A stretch of DNA of 64,000 nucleotides from Actinosynnema sp. ALI-1.44. GTDB lineage: Bacteria; Actinomycetota; Actinomycetes; Mycobacteriales; Pseudonocardiaceae. The notes under the pieces are model-generated. The model had not been told where the DNA came from. It was given only the letters and a program-made list of their open reading frames with translations, and did not search any database. The DNA is taken from contig NZ_MTQO01000044.1 in assembly GCF_001984155.1 (NCBI RefSeq), positions 186,001-250,000 on the forward strand. The letters are read 5' to 3'. Of this stretch, positions 7,725 through 16,213 are shown one piece after another. A program made the position numbers and the translations under genes. The number at the start of each line of letters is the position of its first letter. Position 1 is the first letter of the stretch.

Positions 7725-9331
7725 TGGAGCTGGCGGGTATCTGTCCCCTCACCACGGACGAAGCCCTGCGCCGTGCCGTGGCCATCGCGCCTGACGTGGA
7801 GGCTGTGGTCACCGCGGACAGCCGTGTCACGTACAGCGAACTGGCGGCCGAGGTGGCCCGGATCCGTGCGGCCCTGGCCGCGGCGGGCGTGCGGCACGGG
7901 GATCACGTCGGTGTGTGCGTGGGCAACGGGCCACGGTGGGTGGCGTTGTTCCTGGCGATCAGCTCGCTCGGGGCCGTGACCGTGCCGGTCAACACACGGC
8001 TGAAGTCCGCCGAACTCGGCTACGTCCTGCGCCAGTCCAAGGTCAGCGTGTTGTTCCTGGCCGACCGGGTGCTGACGGCGGACCTGGCCGGGGTGCTGCG
8101 TGCGACGTGCCCCGCGGTGGACACCGGGCTGCCCGATCCAGGCCTGCCCGACCTGCGCCGGGTGGTCGTGATCGGCTCCGACGTGCCCGCCGCGGCGGGT
8201 TCGTGGGACGAGTTCCTCGCGGCTGCCGCCGAGCCCGTCGCGGCCGCCTGTTCGCCCGAGGACGTGCTGCTGGTGCAGTACACGTCGGGAACCACGTCGT
8301 ACCCCAAGGGTGTGTTGCTGACGCACCGGAACATGTGCGCGAACGGGTTCTTCTCCGGCGGACGGGTCGGGTTGCGTGTCGGCGACCGGTTCCACACCGC
8401 GCGGCCGTTCTTCCACGTCGCCGGGACCACGCTGTCGATCCTGTCGTGCCTGCAGCACGTGGCGACCGTGGTGGCGATGGAGAAGTTCGAGGCGGGCGAG
8501 GCGCTGCGGCTGTTCGAGGACGAGCGGTGCACGCATTTCTCCGGCAACGACACGATCGCGTTGATGCTGCTCAACCACCCGGATCGGCCGAACCGCCACC
8601 TGGTGTTGCGCGGGGCGTGGTTGGCCGCGTCGCCGTCGGTCGTGCGGCGCGTGATCGACGAACTGGGCGCGCGGGAATGCGTTGTCGGATACGGGCTTTC
8701 CGAGGCGTCGCCGAACGTCGCGCAGTCGGCGTGGTGGGAGCCCGAGGAGATCCGGGCCGCGGCTCTCATGGTGCCCCAGCCCGGTGTCGAGGTCCGCGTG
8801 CGGGACGTCTCGTCCGGCGCGGACTGTCCGGTGGGGACGGCGGGCGAGATCGTGGTGCGGGGCTGGAACGTGATGCTCGGCTACCTCGACCTGCCGCGGG
8901 ACACCGCGGCGGCGTTGGACCCGGACGGCTGGCTGCACACCGGGGACCTCGGCAGGCTGGACGCGGACGGCAGGCTGGAGTTCGCGGGCAGGCTCAAGGA
9001 GATCATCCGGGTCGGCGGCGAGAACGTGGCTCCGGCCGAGGTGGAGAACGTGCTGCACCAGCACCCGATGATCCGCCAGGCGGTGGTGGTCGGTGTCCCG
9101 GATGACCGGCTGGTCGAGGTCCCGTTCGCGTTCGTCGTGCTCAACGACGGCTGCGTGGCCAGCCCGGCCGAGCTGGTCGACTGGGTCCGGCCGCGTCTCG
9201 CCGGGTTCAAGGTGCCCCGCCGGGTGCACCTGGTCGACGGGTTCGAGCAGTTCGGCATGACCGAGAGCGCTAAGGTGCGCAAGCAGCCGTTGGCCGAGCA
9301 CGCGGTGCGGCTGTTGGAGGCGGGGCGATGA
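7724..9331 (+). CDS. class I adenylate-forming acyl-CoA ligase
   Basis: This ANL-superfamily ligase (535 aa) activates a carboxylic acid as an acyl-AMP and then forms the CoA thioester. The P-loop-like A3 motif YTSGTTSYPKG, A5 GYGLSEASPN, A7 HTGDLGRLD, hinge A8 GRLKEIIRVGGENV and the C-terminal lysine motif (ESAKVRKQPL) are all present. The start is ATG 7724 inside a TGATG overlap, 4 nt after an AGGAGG ribosome site at 7714-7719; a TTG at 7721 is less likely. Best matches by eye are medium-chain or aromatic acyl-CoA ligases (FadD3/cyclohexanecarboxylate type). It belongs to the 4065-10296 operon. Confidence 0.94.
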   Translation: MELAGICPLTTDEALRRAVAIAPDVEAVVTADSRVTYSELAAEVARIRAALAAAGVRHGDHVGVCVGNGPRWVALFLAISSLGAVTVPVNTRLKSAELGYVLRQSKVSVLFLADRVLTADLAGVLRATCPAVDTGLPDPGLPDLRRVVVIGSDVPAAAGSWDEFLAAAAEPVAAACSPEDVLLVQYTSGTTSYPKGVLLTHRNMCANGFFSGGRVGLRVGDRFHTARPFFHVAGTTLSILSCLQHVATVVAMEKFEAGEALRLFEDERCTHFSGNDTIALMLLNHPDRPNRHLVLRGAWLAASPSVVRRVIDELGARECVVGYGLSEASPNVAQSAWWEPEEIRAAALMVPQPGVEVRVRDVSSGADCPVGTAGEIVVRGWNVMLGYLDLPRDTAAALDPDGWLHTGDLGRLDADGRLEFAGRLKEIIRVGGENVAPAEVENVLHQHPMIRQAVVVGVPDDRLVEVPFAFVVLNDGCVASPAELVDWVRPRLAGFKVPRRVHLVDGFEQFGMTESAKVRKQPLAEHAVRLLEAGR

Positions 9332-10296
9332 GGATCCGCACGGCGGTGACCGATCTGGTCGGGATCGACCTGCCGGTCGTGCAGGCCGGGATGTCGTGGG
9401 TGTCGTCGGCGTCGGCGCTTCCGCTGGCGGTGTCCGCGTCGGGTGGGCTCGGTGTGGTGGCCGCGGGCCCGATGCGGCTGCCGGACCTCAGCCGTGTCAT
9501 CGACGAGGTGCGGCAGGGCACGGACCGGCCGTTCGCGGTGAACCTGCCGCTGTACCGGCGTGGCGCCGAGGAGGTCATGGACCTCCTGGTGGCCAAGCGA
9601 CCGCCGGTGTTGATCGCCTCGCAGGGCGGGCCGCGCCGTTATCTGGCGCGGTTCCGTGACGCGGGCACGATCTGCTTGCACGTGGTGACCAGTGTCGAGC
9701 ACGCGCGGAAAGCCGCCGACGCGGGCGTGGACGGCCTGGTGGTGGTCGGCGCGGAGGCGGGCGGGCACCCCGCGCCCAACCAGGTGTCCACGCTGGTCGT
9801 CGTCCGTGCGGTCACCACGGCACTGCCGGAGTTGCCGGTGATCGCCTCCGGCGGCCTCGCCGACGGGGCTGGCCTGGCCGCGGCACTGGCCATCGGCGCG
9901 GGAGCCGCGCAGTTCGGCACCCGGTTCCTGCTCAGCACGGAGGCCAACGTGCACCGCGCCTACCAGGACGCGGTGCTGCGCGCCGGGATCGACGACACCC
10001 GCCTGGTCGGCCGTGACCTCGGTCCGGTCCGCACGCTGGTCAACGAGTTCGCCTCGCGGATGGCGAAACTGGAGGAAACCGGAGCCGACCTGGAGACCCG
10101 GCGAGCCGAATTCACCAAGTCGACTCTGCGGATGGCCGCGTACGAGGGGGACGTGGTCCACGGGAAGGTCGAGGCCGGTCAGTCCGCCGGATTGATCGGA
10201 TCGGTGCTGCCCGCCGCCGAGATCGTCCGCAAGCTCGCTGCGGAGTACGTCGCCGCGGTCACGCGCCTCCCCCAGCCTGAATTCTTTTCGGTTTGA
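9328..10296 (+). CDS. nitronate monooxygenase / FabK-like FMN flavoprotein
   Basis: This 322-aa TIM-barrel flavoprotein belongs to the 2-nitropropane dioxygenase/nitronate monooxygenase family. Supporting motifs are VQAGMSWVSS at the N terminus, the GAEAGGHPAPNQVST loop that carries the family His, and the FMN phosphate-binding segment ASGGLADGAGLAAALAIGAGAAQFGTRFL. The ATG at 9328 overlaps the ligase stop (ATGA). Members beside CoA-pathway genes often act as enoyl-CoA/ACP reductases or on unsaturated acids rather than on nitronates, so an oxidoreductase step on an enoyl-CoA is a reasonable guess. It ends the operon. Confidence 0.88.
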   Translation: MRIRTAVTDLVGIDLPVVQAGMSWVSSASALPLAVSASGGLGVVAAGPMRLPDLSRVIDEVRQGTDRPFAVNLPLYRRGAEEVMDLLVAKRPPVLIASQGGPRRYLARFRDAGTICLHVVTSVEHARKAADAGVDGLVVVGAEAGGHPAPNQVSTLVVVRAVTTALPELPVIASGGLADGAGLAAALAIGAGAAQFGTRFLLSTEANVHRAYQDAVLRAGIDDTRLVGRDLGPVRTLVNEFASRMAKLEETGADLETRRAEFTKSTLRMAAYEGDVVHGKVEAGQSAGLIGSVLPAAEIVRKLAAEYVAAVTRLPQPEFFSV

Positions 10297-10421
10297 CGCC
10301 AAAACTTATGGGAACCGCACCGCTCTCACTGTTCAACGGATCGGAAGAACAGTAATTCGACCAGGTGTCCACGGAGTATCGACATTCGCTCTGACCTGCG
10401 GCGACAGCCACAAAGGACATT

Positions 10422-10440
10422 AAAGGATAGGCTAGCCTAA
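10422..10440. promoter_or_regulatory. iron box (IdeR/DmdR/DtxR operator)
   Basis: AAAGGATAGGCTAGCCTAA matches 15 of 19 bases of the DtxR/IdeR consensus TTAGGTTAGSCTAACCTAA, including the whole central TAGGCTA core. It lies 86 bp upstream of the DUF1540 gene and beyond the end of the catabolic operon, so the DUF1540 gene is the natural target. Such sites are bound by the Fe(II)-loaded repressor, giving expression under iron limitation. Confidence 0.75.
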
Positions 10441-10525
10441 AACGCCGTCGAATTGCAGCCCGACACTTACGGTGGCATCGTTGAAACCGCTGGCGACATT
10501 CCCACCACGGAATACAGGAGCGGAT

Positions 10526-10834
10526 ATGACCACCCTCGAGAACCCGGCGATGCCAGCCGTCCACGAGTGCACAGTGAGCGGCTGCTCGTACAACCACGAC
10601 GGATGCCACGCCTTCGCCATCACCGTGCGCGGGGACAACGGCGCCGCCGACTGCGGCACGTTCATCCCGCTCAGCACCAAGGGCGGCTTGGACAAGGTCG
10701 TGGCGCAAGTGGGTGCGTGTTCACGTACGGACTGCGTGCACAACGCGTCCCTGGAGTGCACCGCACAGGGCGTGCGCATCGGGCAGGGCTCCGGCGATCA
10801 CGCCGCGAACTGCCTGACGTACCAAGCACGCTGA
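10526..10834 (+). CDS. DUF1540-domain cysteine-rich small protein
   Basis: This 102-aa protein carries two copies of the DUF1540 pattern, each with four Cys. The first runs CTVSGCSYNHDGCHAFAITV then CGTF; the second runs CSRTDCVHNASLECTAQGV then CLTY. The arrangement suggests metal-binding knuckles, but no function is established for the family. ATG 10526 follows a CAGGAG ribosome site; a longer frame from 10472 lacks one. The promoter region contains a good iron box at 10422-10440, so this small metal-binding-type protein is probably made when iron is scarce. It is monocistronic, and a strong hairpin follows at 10843. Confidence 0.9.
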   Translation: MTTLENPAMPAVHECTVSGCSYNHDGCHAFAITVRGDNGAADCGTFIPLSTKGGLDKVVAQVGACSRTDCVHNASLECTAQGVRIGQGSGDHAANCLTYQAR

Positions 10835-10842
10835 TTCTCCTT

Positions 10843-10878
10843 CGCCGCCGATGGCTCGGGCGCGAGCCACCGGCGGCG
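10843..10878. terminator. bidirectional hairpin terminator between convergent genes
   Basis: A 16-bp stem (one mismatch) with a 4-nt loop lies in the 49-nt gap between the DUF1540 gene and the leftward glycoside-hydrolase-like gene. Half-stems are CGCCGCCGATGGCTCG and CGAGCCACCGGCGGCG. There is no U-tract, as is usual in actinomycetes. Confidence 0.8.
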
Positions 10879-10883
10879 GCGCG

Positions 10884-12224
10884 CTACGCGGCCAAGCTGG
10901 CCGGGTCGTAGCGACAACTCGCGTTCCACAGCAGGAACGACGGCGCACCGCTCTGCCGGGACGCCTCGATCTGGGCCTTCACCTCGGCCACGCCGTACGT
11001 CTTGCGCAAGCTGAACGCCTGGAGCCACGGAATCACCTGCGCGCCGCCGTCACGGGCCTGGGCCACGAAAGCGCTCACCGACTTCGCGGTGATGTCGAAC
11101 GGCTGCGATTCCGGCTGTGCCACTCCGTACTCCCCCGGTCCCCAGTGTGACGGGTAGACCATCGGGGACACGTAGTCCACTGTGCGTGACATCGCCGGGA
11201 TGTCCTGTGCGACCGGGCCTGGCCTGGACGCCGCGATGCCGAAGACGGAGGCGCCCACGAACGCCCCGCGCGCGTGGACCTCGTCCCTGCTGCGGGCCAG
11301 GAAGTCGATGATCGCGTTCGACGGCGTCCCGGTGAGGCCCGGTGTCCGCATCTGCTCCAGCGGGCCCTCCGGCCGCCGGACGTAGTCGTAGAGGATGTCG
11401 TCGAACCCGAGCCCGGCCGCTTCGACCGCCAGGTCGATGTTGTACCGGACGACCTCCGCGTTGGCGTAGTTCGTGAACGCGAACTGGCCGTAGGACCCCG
11501 ACCAGGGCGTGCCGCCGGTCGTCTGGATCACTCGGTCCCGTTGGCCGGAATCCCATGAGGCGCGTGCGAGGATCGGGTCGCGGAACGCCACGATCCGGCC
11601 GACCACGCGCAAACCGGCCGCGTGTATCTGGTCCACGGCCGCTTTCGCGTCGTAGTGCTTGCGTGTCGCGCCGATCTGCCTGCCCAGCGGTACGGCGGAG
11701 TCGTAGCCGACCTCGCCGCTCTCGTCCTTGATGTCGAGTTGCACGGCGTTGATCCGGCCTTCCCGGCCCATCTGCAGGACTGGTTCGCGCAACTGCGGCG
11801 ATGCCCAGGCCAGCGCTGTCATGTGCACCGCCCGCATGCCCGGATGGCGTGCCTGGATGGTGACTTCCTGAGTGGCGTCGTTGCCCACTTTGTCGTGTGC
11901 TCTCACCCGTACCTTCCCCGGCGCGGGTGACAGTTCGAGCGAGAACTTGCCGTCCGCCGCGATCGGCACCGGTTTCTCGTTCACCGACACCGACTCGGCT
12001 CCCTTGGCCCGTCCTGACAGGACGACCGGCTTGCGCAGATCCTGGACGTGCGCGGCGTCGACGACCAGCCTCGGCGGACCGTCGTCCACGGCGCCCGGCC
12101 GGCTGAACTCGCTGCTCGACATCAGCGAAACGGGAGACGGGACCATGATCGCCACCAACAGGGCCGCGGCGACCACCATCACCAGGCCCACGGTACCTCT
12201 GCGCCGCCACTTCGAATCGTCCAC
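10884..12224 (-). CDS. membrane-anchored putative glycoside hydrolase (DUF4015 type)
   Basis: This 446-aa protein starts at GTG 12224. A basic N terminus and one membrane segment (about residues 12-34) are followed by an Ig-like/bacterial adhesion-type domain (about 50-125) and a C-terminal TIM-barrel domain. The barrel starts at MRAVHMTALAW, with NAVQLDIKDESGEVGYDS, GRIVAFRDP, FDDILYDYVRRP and VDYVSPMVYPSHW as barrel strands. These are the marks of the DUF4015 putative glycoside hydrolase family. Acidic residues in LDIKDE and FDDILYDY are likely catalytic. It should act on extracellular polysaccharide from the outer face of the membrane. It is divergent from a lipoprotein polysaccharide deacetylase, a fitting functional partner. 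Confidence 0.85.
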   Translation of the reverse strand: MDDSKWRRRGTVGLVMVVAAALLVAIMVPSPVSLMSSSEFSRPGAVDDGPPRLVVDAAHVQDLRKPVVLSGRAKGAESVSVNEKPVPIAADGKFSLELSPAPGKVRVRAHDKVGNDATQEVTIQARHPGMRAVHMTALAWASPQLREPVLQMGREGRINAVQLDIKDESGEVGYDSAVPLGRQIGATRKHYDAKAAVDQIHAAGLRVVGRIVAFRDPILARASWDSGQRDRVIQTTGGTPWSGSYGQFAFTNYANAEVVRYNIDLAVEAAGLGFDDILYDYVRRPEGPLEQMRTPGLTGTPSNAIIDFLARSRDEVHARGAFVGASVFGIAASRPGPVAQDIPAMSRTVDYVSPMVYPSHWGPGEYGVAQPESQPFDITAKSVSAFVAQARDGGAQVIPWLQAFSLRKTYGVAEVKAQIEASRQSGAPSFLLWNASCRYDPASLAA

Positions 12225-12355
12225 TCGGCACTCTCCTCGATGTCAACCGCCGCATGACCCACCATCACATTCCCATCCAGGCGAACGCCAATCCAAAGTC
12301 ATTCGTTCGTGTTTCCAGGTGGCCGTGAACCATGCCGTTGCCCGACGGTGAAGCC

Positions 12356-13327
12356 ATGATGCGCAAGACGATCCGAACGCTCCTCGCGGCAAGCCTGCTT
12401 CCCCTCGCGGCGTGCGGGGCCGAGCATTCGACTGTCCACAACACACCGCCGACACCACCGCCATCGAGTGCGGTCGCGACAACCGAGGCCATCCAGCGGC
12501 AGGTGGACGCGAACGAACTCGGTGACGTTCCCGTCCTGATGTATCACCGGATCACCGAGAAGCCCACGAGCGTCTACGACCGCACGCCTGAGGACCTGCG
12601 GGCCGAGCTGGAACGCCTGGCGAGCGAGAAGTACGTGCCGGTGACTGCCGCCGCCTACGTGACCGGCATGATCGACATCCCGGCTGGCACGCACCCGGTG
12701 GTCCTGACCTTCGACGACGGCGATCCCACCCAGTTCGCACTCACCCCACAGGGTGAACCCGCCCCGCGGACCGCCGTCGCGATCATGCGGGACGTCGCCA
12801 CCCGCTATCCGGAATTCCGCCCCGTGGCCACCTTCTACGTCAACGGCAACCCGTTCGGCGACCCCGGCGGTACGAGAACCCTGCCGTGGCTGCGCGGCCA
12901 CGGCATGGAGATCGGCAATCACACACTGACGCACGCGAACCTGCGCCAAGCGGGCAGCGCCGGAGCGCAACGTGAGATCAGCCGGGGCGACCAGGCCATC
13001 CGGCAGGGCGCTGTCGGCGCGGACCCCGTCACGATCTCCCTGCCGTTCGGCATCCACCCGTCGGACCCGGCGCTCGCCCTGTCCGGCGGCAGCGACGGCG
13101 TGCGGTACCACTACCGCGGTGTCTTCCTCGTCGGCGCGAACCCGGCGCCGTCACCGTACAGCCCCCGGTTCGATCCACTTCGGATCCCGCGGATCCGATC
13201 CCAGGCAAGCACCGGCAAGGAAGCGCAGTTCGGCTCGACAGCGTGGTTGGACAAACTGGCTGCCGCCCCGGCCAACCGCTTCACCTCGGACGGTGTACCG
13301 AACCGGATGGCCGATCCGGGAAAGTGA
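12356..13327 (+). CDS. lipoprotein polysaccharide deacetylase (NodB homology domain)
   Basis: This secreted lipoprotein (323 aa) has a type II signal (LLPLAAC, lipidated Cys20) and a Pro/Thr/Ser-rich linker (about 22-45). A carbohydrate esterase 4 domain follows. Catalytic marks are TFDDG at 118-122 (Asp base and metal Asp) and the metal His pair in H189-TLT-H193. It would remove acetyl groups from a cell-surface or environmental polysaccharide. ATG 12356 (or 12359) gives a proper lipoprotein signal; an ATG at 12332 would add eight residues in front of it. It is divergent from the DUF4015 gene. The C-terminal part is longer than the minimal NodB domain. Confidence 0.9.
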   Translation: MMRKTIRTLLAASLLPLAACGAEHSTVHNTPPTPPPSSAVATTEAIQRQVDANELGDVPVLMYHRITEKPTSVYDRTPEDLRAELERLASEKYVPVTAAAYVTGMIDIPAGTHPVVLTFDDGDPTQFALTPQGEPAPRTAVAIMRDVATRYPEFRPVATFYVNGNPFGDPGGTRTLPWLRGHGMEIGNHTLTHANLRQAGSAGAQREISRGDQAIRQGAVGADPVTISLPFGIHPSDPALALSGGSDGVRYHYRGVFLVGANPAPSPYSPRFDPLRIPRIRSQASTGKEAQFGSTAWLDKLAAAPANRFTSDGVPNRMADPGK

Positions 13328-13482
13328 GTATTCGTCCACTTGTGACACCGTGCGACGATTCATCCCGATCCGATCACACTTGTGCACGGCGAACACACCA
13401 ATCGTGGCACCTGCTTCGGGTATCCCACCGACGAAGCGGACTCGCCCGAGTCCGCTCGGCCCGAAGAACGGAGTTCCAGATC

Positions 13483-13815
13483 ATGCGCAAGTTCCTGTCC
13501 GCCGGTGTCCTGGCCGCCGCGACCACCCTCGCCCTGCTGCCCTTCACCGCGCAGGCCAGCCCTGACGACGACGGCCACGACTCGAACTCGGGGTGGACCC
13601 ACGTCAAGGAATACGACGACCTCGTGGACTGCCTCGGCGCAGGCATGACAGGTCAGTTCGAGGGGGACTGGGAAAACTACACGTGCCACCTCAACGTGTC
13701 CACCGTCCAATGGCACCTCCTTGTAAGCGACCACGAGGGTGACGACAACGGCGACAACAACGGTGACAACGGCGGTGACAACGGTGGCGATGAGGACAAC
13801 GGTGACAACGGCTGA
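13483..13815 (+). CDS. small secreted protein with Asp/Asn/Gly-rich tail
   Basis: This 110-aa protein has a clear Sec signal (MRKFLSAGVLAAATTLALLPFTAQA, predicted cleavage near residue 26) and a short globular part with two Cys. The C terminus of about 30 residues is made of Gly-Asp-Asn repeats (units such as GDNNGDNGG). The tail is strongly acidic and could bind calcium. ATG 13483 is chosen because it gives the signal peptide; upstream in-frame sequence is non-coding in character. No family recognised. A terminator-like hairpin follows at 13901. Confidence 0.75.
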   Translation: MRKFLSAGVLAAATTLALLPFTAQASPDDDGHDSNSGWTHVKEYDDLVDCLGAGMTGQFEGDWENYTCHLNVSTVQWHLLVSDHEGDDNGDNNGDNGGDNGGDEDNGDNG

Positions 13816-13900
13816 CCGATCGCTTGGCTCGCGCTGATCACGTGCCCAAACGTGTGCCCGGCGCACGTCCGGTGATCAAGCGTGTGCCAATCGGGGGGAC

Positions 13901-13935
13901 GCCCTCGCCCGTGTGAGTGATCTGCGGGCGAGGGC
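13901..13935. terminator. hairpin terminator between convergent genes
   Basis: This is a perfect 10-bp stem (GCCCTCGCCC/GGGCGAGGGC) with a 15-nt loop. It lies between the small secreted protein gene and the leftward small membrane protein gene whose stop is at 13939. Confidence 0.75.
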
Positions 13936-13938
13936 CAT

Positions 13939-14190
13939 TCACACGCCCGCGGGGCTCTCCGGCTCTCGGTCGTTGTCCGCCGCACGCCACAATCGCCTGA
14001 GCAGGTACAGGCACCCGGCCGCGAGGCATTGCCCCGGCGTCACCGACGGACCTGCCAACGCCATGTCAGCTCCGGCCAGCAGGAGCAGGCCGTGCACCAC
14101 GATGATGGCGTAGGCGGCGGCCAGCGCGCGCGGCAGTATCCCGAACGCGGTTCCGCGACCTTCGCCTTTCGTTTCCCGGTAGAGGCTCAT
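13939..14190 (-). CDS. small hydrophobic hypothetical protein
   Basis: This 83-aa protein starts at ATG 14190, with a weak AGGACG ribosome site. A charged N terminus of about 17 residues is followed by a hydrophobic stretch (ALAAAYAIIVVHGLLLLAGADMALAG) and a second, weaker one, ending in a charged tail. One or two membrane spans are likely. I do not recognise a family. The hairpin just beyond its stop and the lack of overlap with neighbours support it as real, but codon evidence over such a short span is limited. Confidence 0.5.
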   Translation of the reverse strand: MSLYRETKGEGRGTAFGILPRALAAAYAIIVVHGLLLLAGADMALAGPSVTPGQCLAAGCLYLLRRLWRAADNDREPESPAGV

Positions 14191-14331
14191 CTGGCGTCCT
14201 GTGGCGAGTCCGGTCACCGCTCTTGGTGGTCGAGATCGAGGTACCCACCGCCGAGCCCCGCAAACGCCACTCACCCATGTGGACGTCCTCTGTGGAGCGA
14301 CCGGCTAGACCGGCCACGGACGGGAACTCCT

Positions 14332-14358
14332 TGCCTACGAGGAAAAAACGAGTAGGCA
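14332..14358 (+). promoter_or_regulatory. leader hairpin just upstream of the CAP-protein ribosome site
   Basis: TGCCTAC and GTAGGCA form a perfect 7-bp stem around a purine-rich 13-nt loop containing AAAAAA. It lies 2 nt before the GGAGGA ribosome site of the gene at 14371. It could modulate translation of this cell-wall-associated secreted protein. I could not match it to a known riboswitch. Confidence 0.4.
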
Positions 14359-14370
14359 CAGGAGGACACC

Positions 14371-14865
14371 GTGTCACGAACCACAAAGACCACCCGCGTA
14401 CTCGCGACCGGGGCTGTGCTGGCCGCCGGGCTGCTGACCGCCCCCGCCGTGGCCGCCGACACCGAGTCCACCAGGACCGCCCAGGACGAGGTCGTGCACC
14501 TGACCAACGCCGAACGCCAGAAGGCCGGTTGCCCGCCGCTGACTCCCGTCGCCACGCTGAACCAGGCCGCCCAGGCGCACACAGCGGACATGGCGGCACA
14601 TGGCTTCATGGACCACACCGGCTCGGACGGCAGTTCGGTGGCGAACCGGGTCGAGAACTCCGGCTACACCGGTTGGCGCTCCGTGGCGGAGAACGTGGCG
14701 GCCGGGCAACCGACGGCGGCGGCCGTCGTCTCCGAATGGATGGCGAGCTCCGGCCACCGCACGAACATCCTGAACTGCGCGCTGAAGGACATTGGCGTGG
14801 GCTACGCCACATCGCCGGCCAAGGCCTACGGCACGTACTGGACCCAGGACTTCGGCACCCGTTAG
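14371..14865 (+). CDS. secreted CAP/SCP-domain protein
   Basis: This 164-aa protein has a Sec signal (cleavage after APAVAA, about residue 29) and one CAP domain (SCP/PR-1 superfamily). Marks are VVHLTNAERQKAGCPPL, AQAHTADMAAHGFMDHTG, the AENVAAG segment and SSGHRTNILN, with the His residues that form the CAP cavity. Two cysteines may pair. The start is GTG 14371 behind GGAGGA. Bacterial CAP proteins are extracellular and of mostly unknown function. A 27-nt leader hairpin precedes it. Confidence 0.92.
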   Translation: MSRTTKTTRVLATGAVLAAGLLTAPAVAADTESTRTAQDEVVHLTNAERQKAGCPPLTPVATLNQAAQAHTADMAAHGFMDHTGSDGSSVANRVENSGYTGWRSVAENVAAGQPTAAAVVSEWMASSGHRTNILNCALKDIGVGYATSPAKAYGTYWTQDFGTR

Positions 14866-14869
14866 GACC

Positions 14870-15580
14870 TCACGAGGGTGGCGGGACGACCGGCGTCAGC
14901 AGAACCATGCTCGCCGCCGTGACGGTCGTGACTATGCCGGTCAACGTCATGGTGTACGAGGGTTCGAAGGACTGCTGCTGCCATAGGGTGACCGCCGAGC
15001 CCCAGGTGACATCTCTGGCACGGGCGATGCTGAACGACGACAGGATGTGTTTGAGTTGTTCGGCATCGGCCGTGGCCAGCCTCGCCAGCGCTGGTTCGTA
15101 TTCGGCCCGGACCTCGGCCTCCGCCTGTTCCAGGAGGTCGTTCACGGTCAGGTAGTCCGCGTGCACCGGTTTCGTCGACGGGGTGGTGTGCCGCTCCTTG
15201 CAGGTGGCGTTCACCGCCAGGGCGAGGTCGTGGTTGATGTGGGCGTTCATCCCGGCGAGCGCGAACTGCAACGGCCAGATGGTTCGGTTGTGCCGCGCGT
15301 CCAGCAAAGGTTTCCACGCGGCGGGTGGTGACGCCTTGGCGGTCGCGGCGTCGACGGCCTTGAAGTACAGACCGGCGAAGATGATGTCCATTCGTTCGAG
15401 GAACTGCGGGTCCTTGAAGGTCCCTTCGACGATGTGCTGCCCGACGAGCTCGGTGACTCGCATGTACATCCGGTTGAAGCACGCGACACCGTCGCGTGGG
15501 TCCAGCTGTTCGTCGATGGTCCGCATGCGCTGGATCACCTTTTCGATGGTGTCCGGCACCTGGACCGGTGTGTGCGTCAT
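14870..15580 (-). CDS. DUF5995 family protein with C-terminal membrane segment
   Basis: This 236-aa protein starts at ATG 15580 with AGGAG 7 nt upstream; a longer frame to 15652 has no such site. It carries the DUF5995 pattern: DGVACFNRMYMRVTE, an FADLxF-type FAGLYFKAVD segment, and FALAGMNAHINHDLALAV with several conserved His/Asn/Asp. It ends in a hydrophobic helix (TLTGIVTTVTAASMVLLTPVV) that could anchor it in the membrane. Function of the family is unknown; the conserved polar helix looks like a metal or cofactor site. Convergent with the CAP gene. Confidence 0.85.
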   Translation of the reverse strand: MTHTPVQVPDTIEKVIQRMRTIDEQLDPRDGVACFNRMYMRVTELVGQHIVEGTFKDPQFLERMDIIFAGLYFKAVDAATAKASPPAAWKPLLDARHNRTIWPLQFALAGMNAHINHDLALAVNATCKERHTTPSTKPVHADYLTVNDLLEQAEAEVRAEYEPALARLATADAEQLKHILSSFSIARARDVTWGSAVTLWQQQSFEPSYTMTLTGIVTTVTAASMVLLTPVVPPPS

Positions 15581-16213
15581 GCGTGCTCCTGGGTTGGAGT
15601 TCTCGCGGCGATGTCGCGCGGCTGAACAAGAACTCTTGGATGGTGCCGCCATCGGCCGGACCGCCTCAAGGGGGACGAGCCCTCTTCACCCCTGGCGTCA
15701 CCCGTCAGCGAAACCGCTGTCGCACACCGTTACTCGTTGGTGAGAACTGGTTTTGTGGACATCTTGAGGACAGTTCCGGTCGCGTGGACGGCCACGACCG
15801 CCCTGGCAGATGTCGCCGACTGCCCGGCGCGGCACGGCTCGCGCCCTGTCCGCGTTCTCGGCCGTGGGCGGCGAACTGACCGGGTTGGGCCAGGACGCCG
15901 TCTGGCTCTGATTCACCCGCCGCGGTTGGCAGGAAGATGTCGTCCGCGCGCACAGTCCACAGCCACAGGGTGGTCTCCCCGGGTGATCCGGACATTTCGC
16001 CTGCGCGGGCCGGTCGGTCGCCTCCCGGACACGAACCCGCGTCGGGCACCATTCGTTGCCTCACAAGCTTTACCTGCGACAACCTTCTCACGGCCGGACG
16101 CCGACCGTCCTGAATGGATCATCAACGGGTGCGCGGCGCAACGTTCGCCGTCTGCCCGCGTCGCGACGATCGGACCGAGCGGTGCTCGCTCGTCCGCGAG
16201 TATCATCGGGCGA
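15581..16213. other. intergenic region without a supported gene
   Basis: This stretch of 633 bp lies between the DUF5995 start and the MarR start. Open frames on both strands give basic, low-complexity peptides with no domain and no ribosome site. The left end must hold the DUF5995 promoter and the right end the MarR promoter. I found only short, weak dyads (for example CAGCG, 4 nt, CGCTG near 15705). Confidence 0.5.

Noticed and set aside
13740-13815. Short GAC/AAC/GGC repeats considered as a CRISPR or satellite array
   Set aside because: They are in frame and code for the acidic Gly/Asp/Asn tail of the small secreted protein.
14191-14370. ydaO (c-di-AMP) or GEMM (c-di-GMP) riboswitch upstream of the CAP gene
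   Set aside because: I could not place the conserved core elements of either class; only a simple hairpin is supported.
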